A DNA stretch of 64,000 nt, from positions 144,675-208,674 of the forward strand of contig CANLBN010000005.1 in the NCBI GenBank assembly GCA_947488935.1, read 5' to 3'. Positions 63,969 through 64,000 of the stretch are shown piece after piece. The position numbers and the translations under genes were made by a program. The DNA is from an uncultured Pseudomonadales bacterium (lineage in GTDB: Bacteria; Pseudomonadota; Gammaproteobacteria; Pseudomonadales; Cellvibrionaceae). The notes beneath the pieces were generated by a model. That model saw nothing but the letters and a program-made list of their open reading frames with translations. It had not been told where the DNA came from and did not search any database. The stretch's first letter is position 1, and each line of letters opens with the position of its first letter.

Positions 63969-64000
63969 ACCGTTATTGATGATGTATTTGGATATCTCCC

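Noticed and set aside
1..64000. rRNA and tRNA genes.
   Set aside because: No tRNA cloverleaf or rRNA segment was recognised by eye; a covariance-model scan would be needed to exclude small RNA genes.

Overview
The window looks like chromosomal DNA of an AT-rich, probably marine gammaproteobacterium, perhaps near the Cellvibrionales. This rests on the conserved order TPR lipoprotein / hemA-prfA-prmC, a RhlB-type helicase, a beta-helix polysaccharide-active enzyme with a CBM6-like module, and abundant c-di-GMP and chemotaxis proteins. The taxonomic placement is inference; no rRNA or tRNA gene was seen.

Layout. 1-9.6 kb: housekeeping block (TPR lipoprotein, hemA, prfA, prmC, a DUF898 protein with an M48 protease, rhlB). 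9.6-17.7 kb: signalling block (twin-REC protein with a degenerate GGDEF domain, esterase, chemoreceptor, REC-PAS-GGDEF-EAL protein, histidine kinase). 18.2-21.3 kb: prfC, a small membrane protein and an AI-2E-family transporter, closed by a clear terminator.

22-33 kb: accessory region. A giant secreted SpvB/RHS protein, 2,230 codons if read through, is split by one amber codon inside a 156-bp tandem repeat. Behind it lie a candidate immunity gene and a series of small modules. Each has a short toxin-tip-like tail and a small membrane or secreted ORF, and they are separated by REP-like inverted repeats. One immunity-like paralogue carries a frameshift in an 8-T run. The region ends with a HEAT-repeat lipoprotein, a decayed OmpA-family gene, and a beta-helix/CBM enzyme flanked by two copies of a roughly 90-bp segment.

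36-50 kb: nitrogen acquisition. It holds a TSUP transporter, moaA, the assimilatory nitrate reductase nasA divergent from nirBD, a MerR/DUF4396 pair and an NrtABD-type nitrate ABC transporter. Three sigma-54 promoters and NtrC-like boxes upstream of nasA, nirB and nrtA tie this set to nitrogen limitation.

50.3-53.2 kb: a short integron-type cassette cluster without an integrase. It carries a HEPN/AbiU2-like gene and two SMI1/KNR4-like genes separated by attC-like imperfect palindromes.

53.3-61.3 kb: a complete seven-gene Nit1C cluster (MSMEG_0572-family protein, nitrilase, radical SAM, GNAT, AIR-synthase-like, MSMEG_0570, flavin oxidoreductase). It is divergent from a PAS-PAS-AAA-Fis sigma-54 activator, and the intergenic region has a sigma-54 promoter and repeated TTTTGCGTA boxes. 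The window ends with a TfoX C-terminal-domain protein and a second chemoreceptor.
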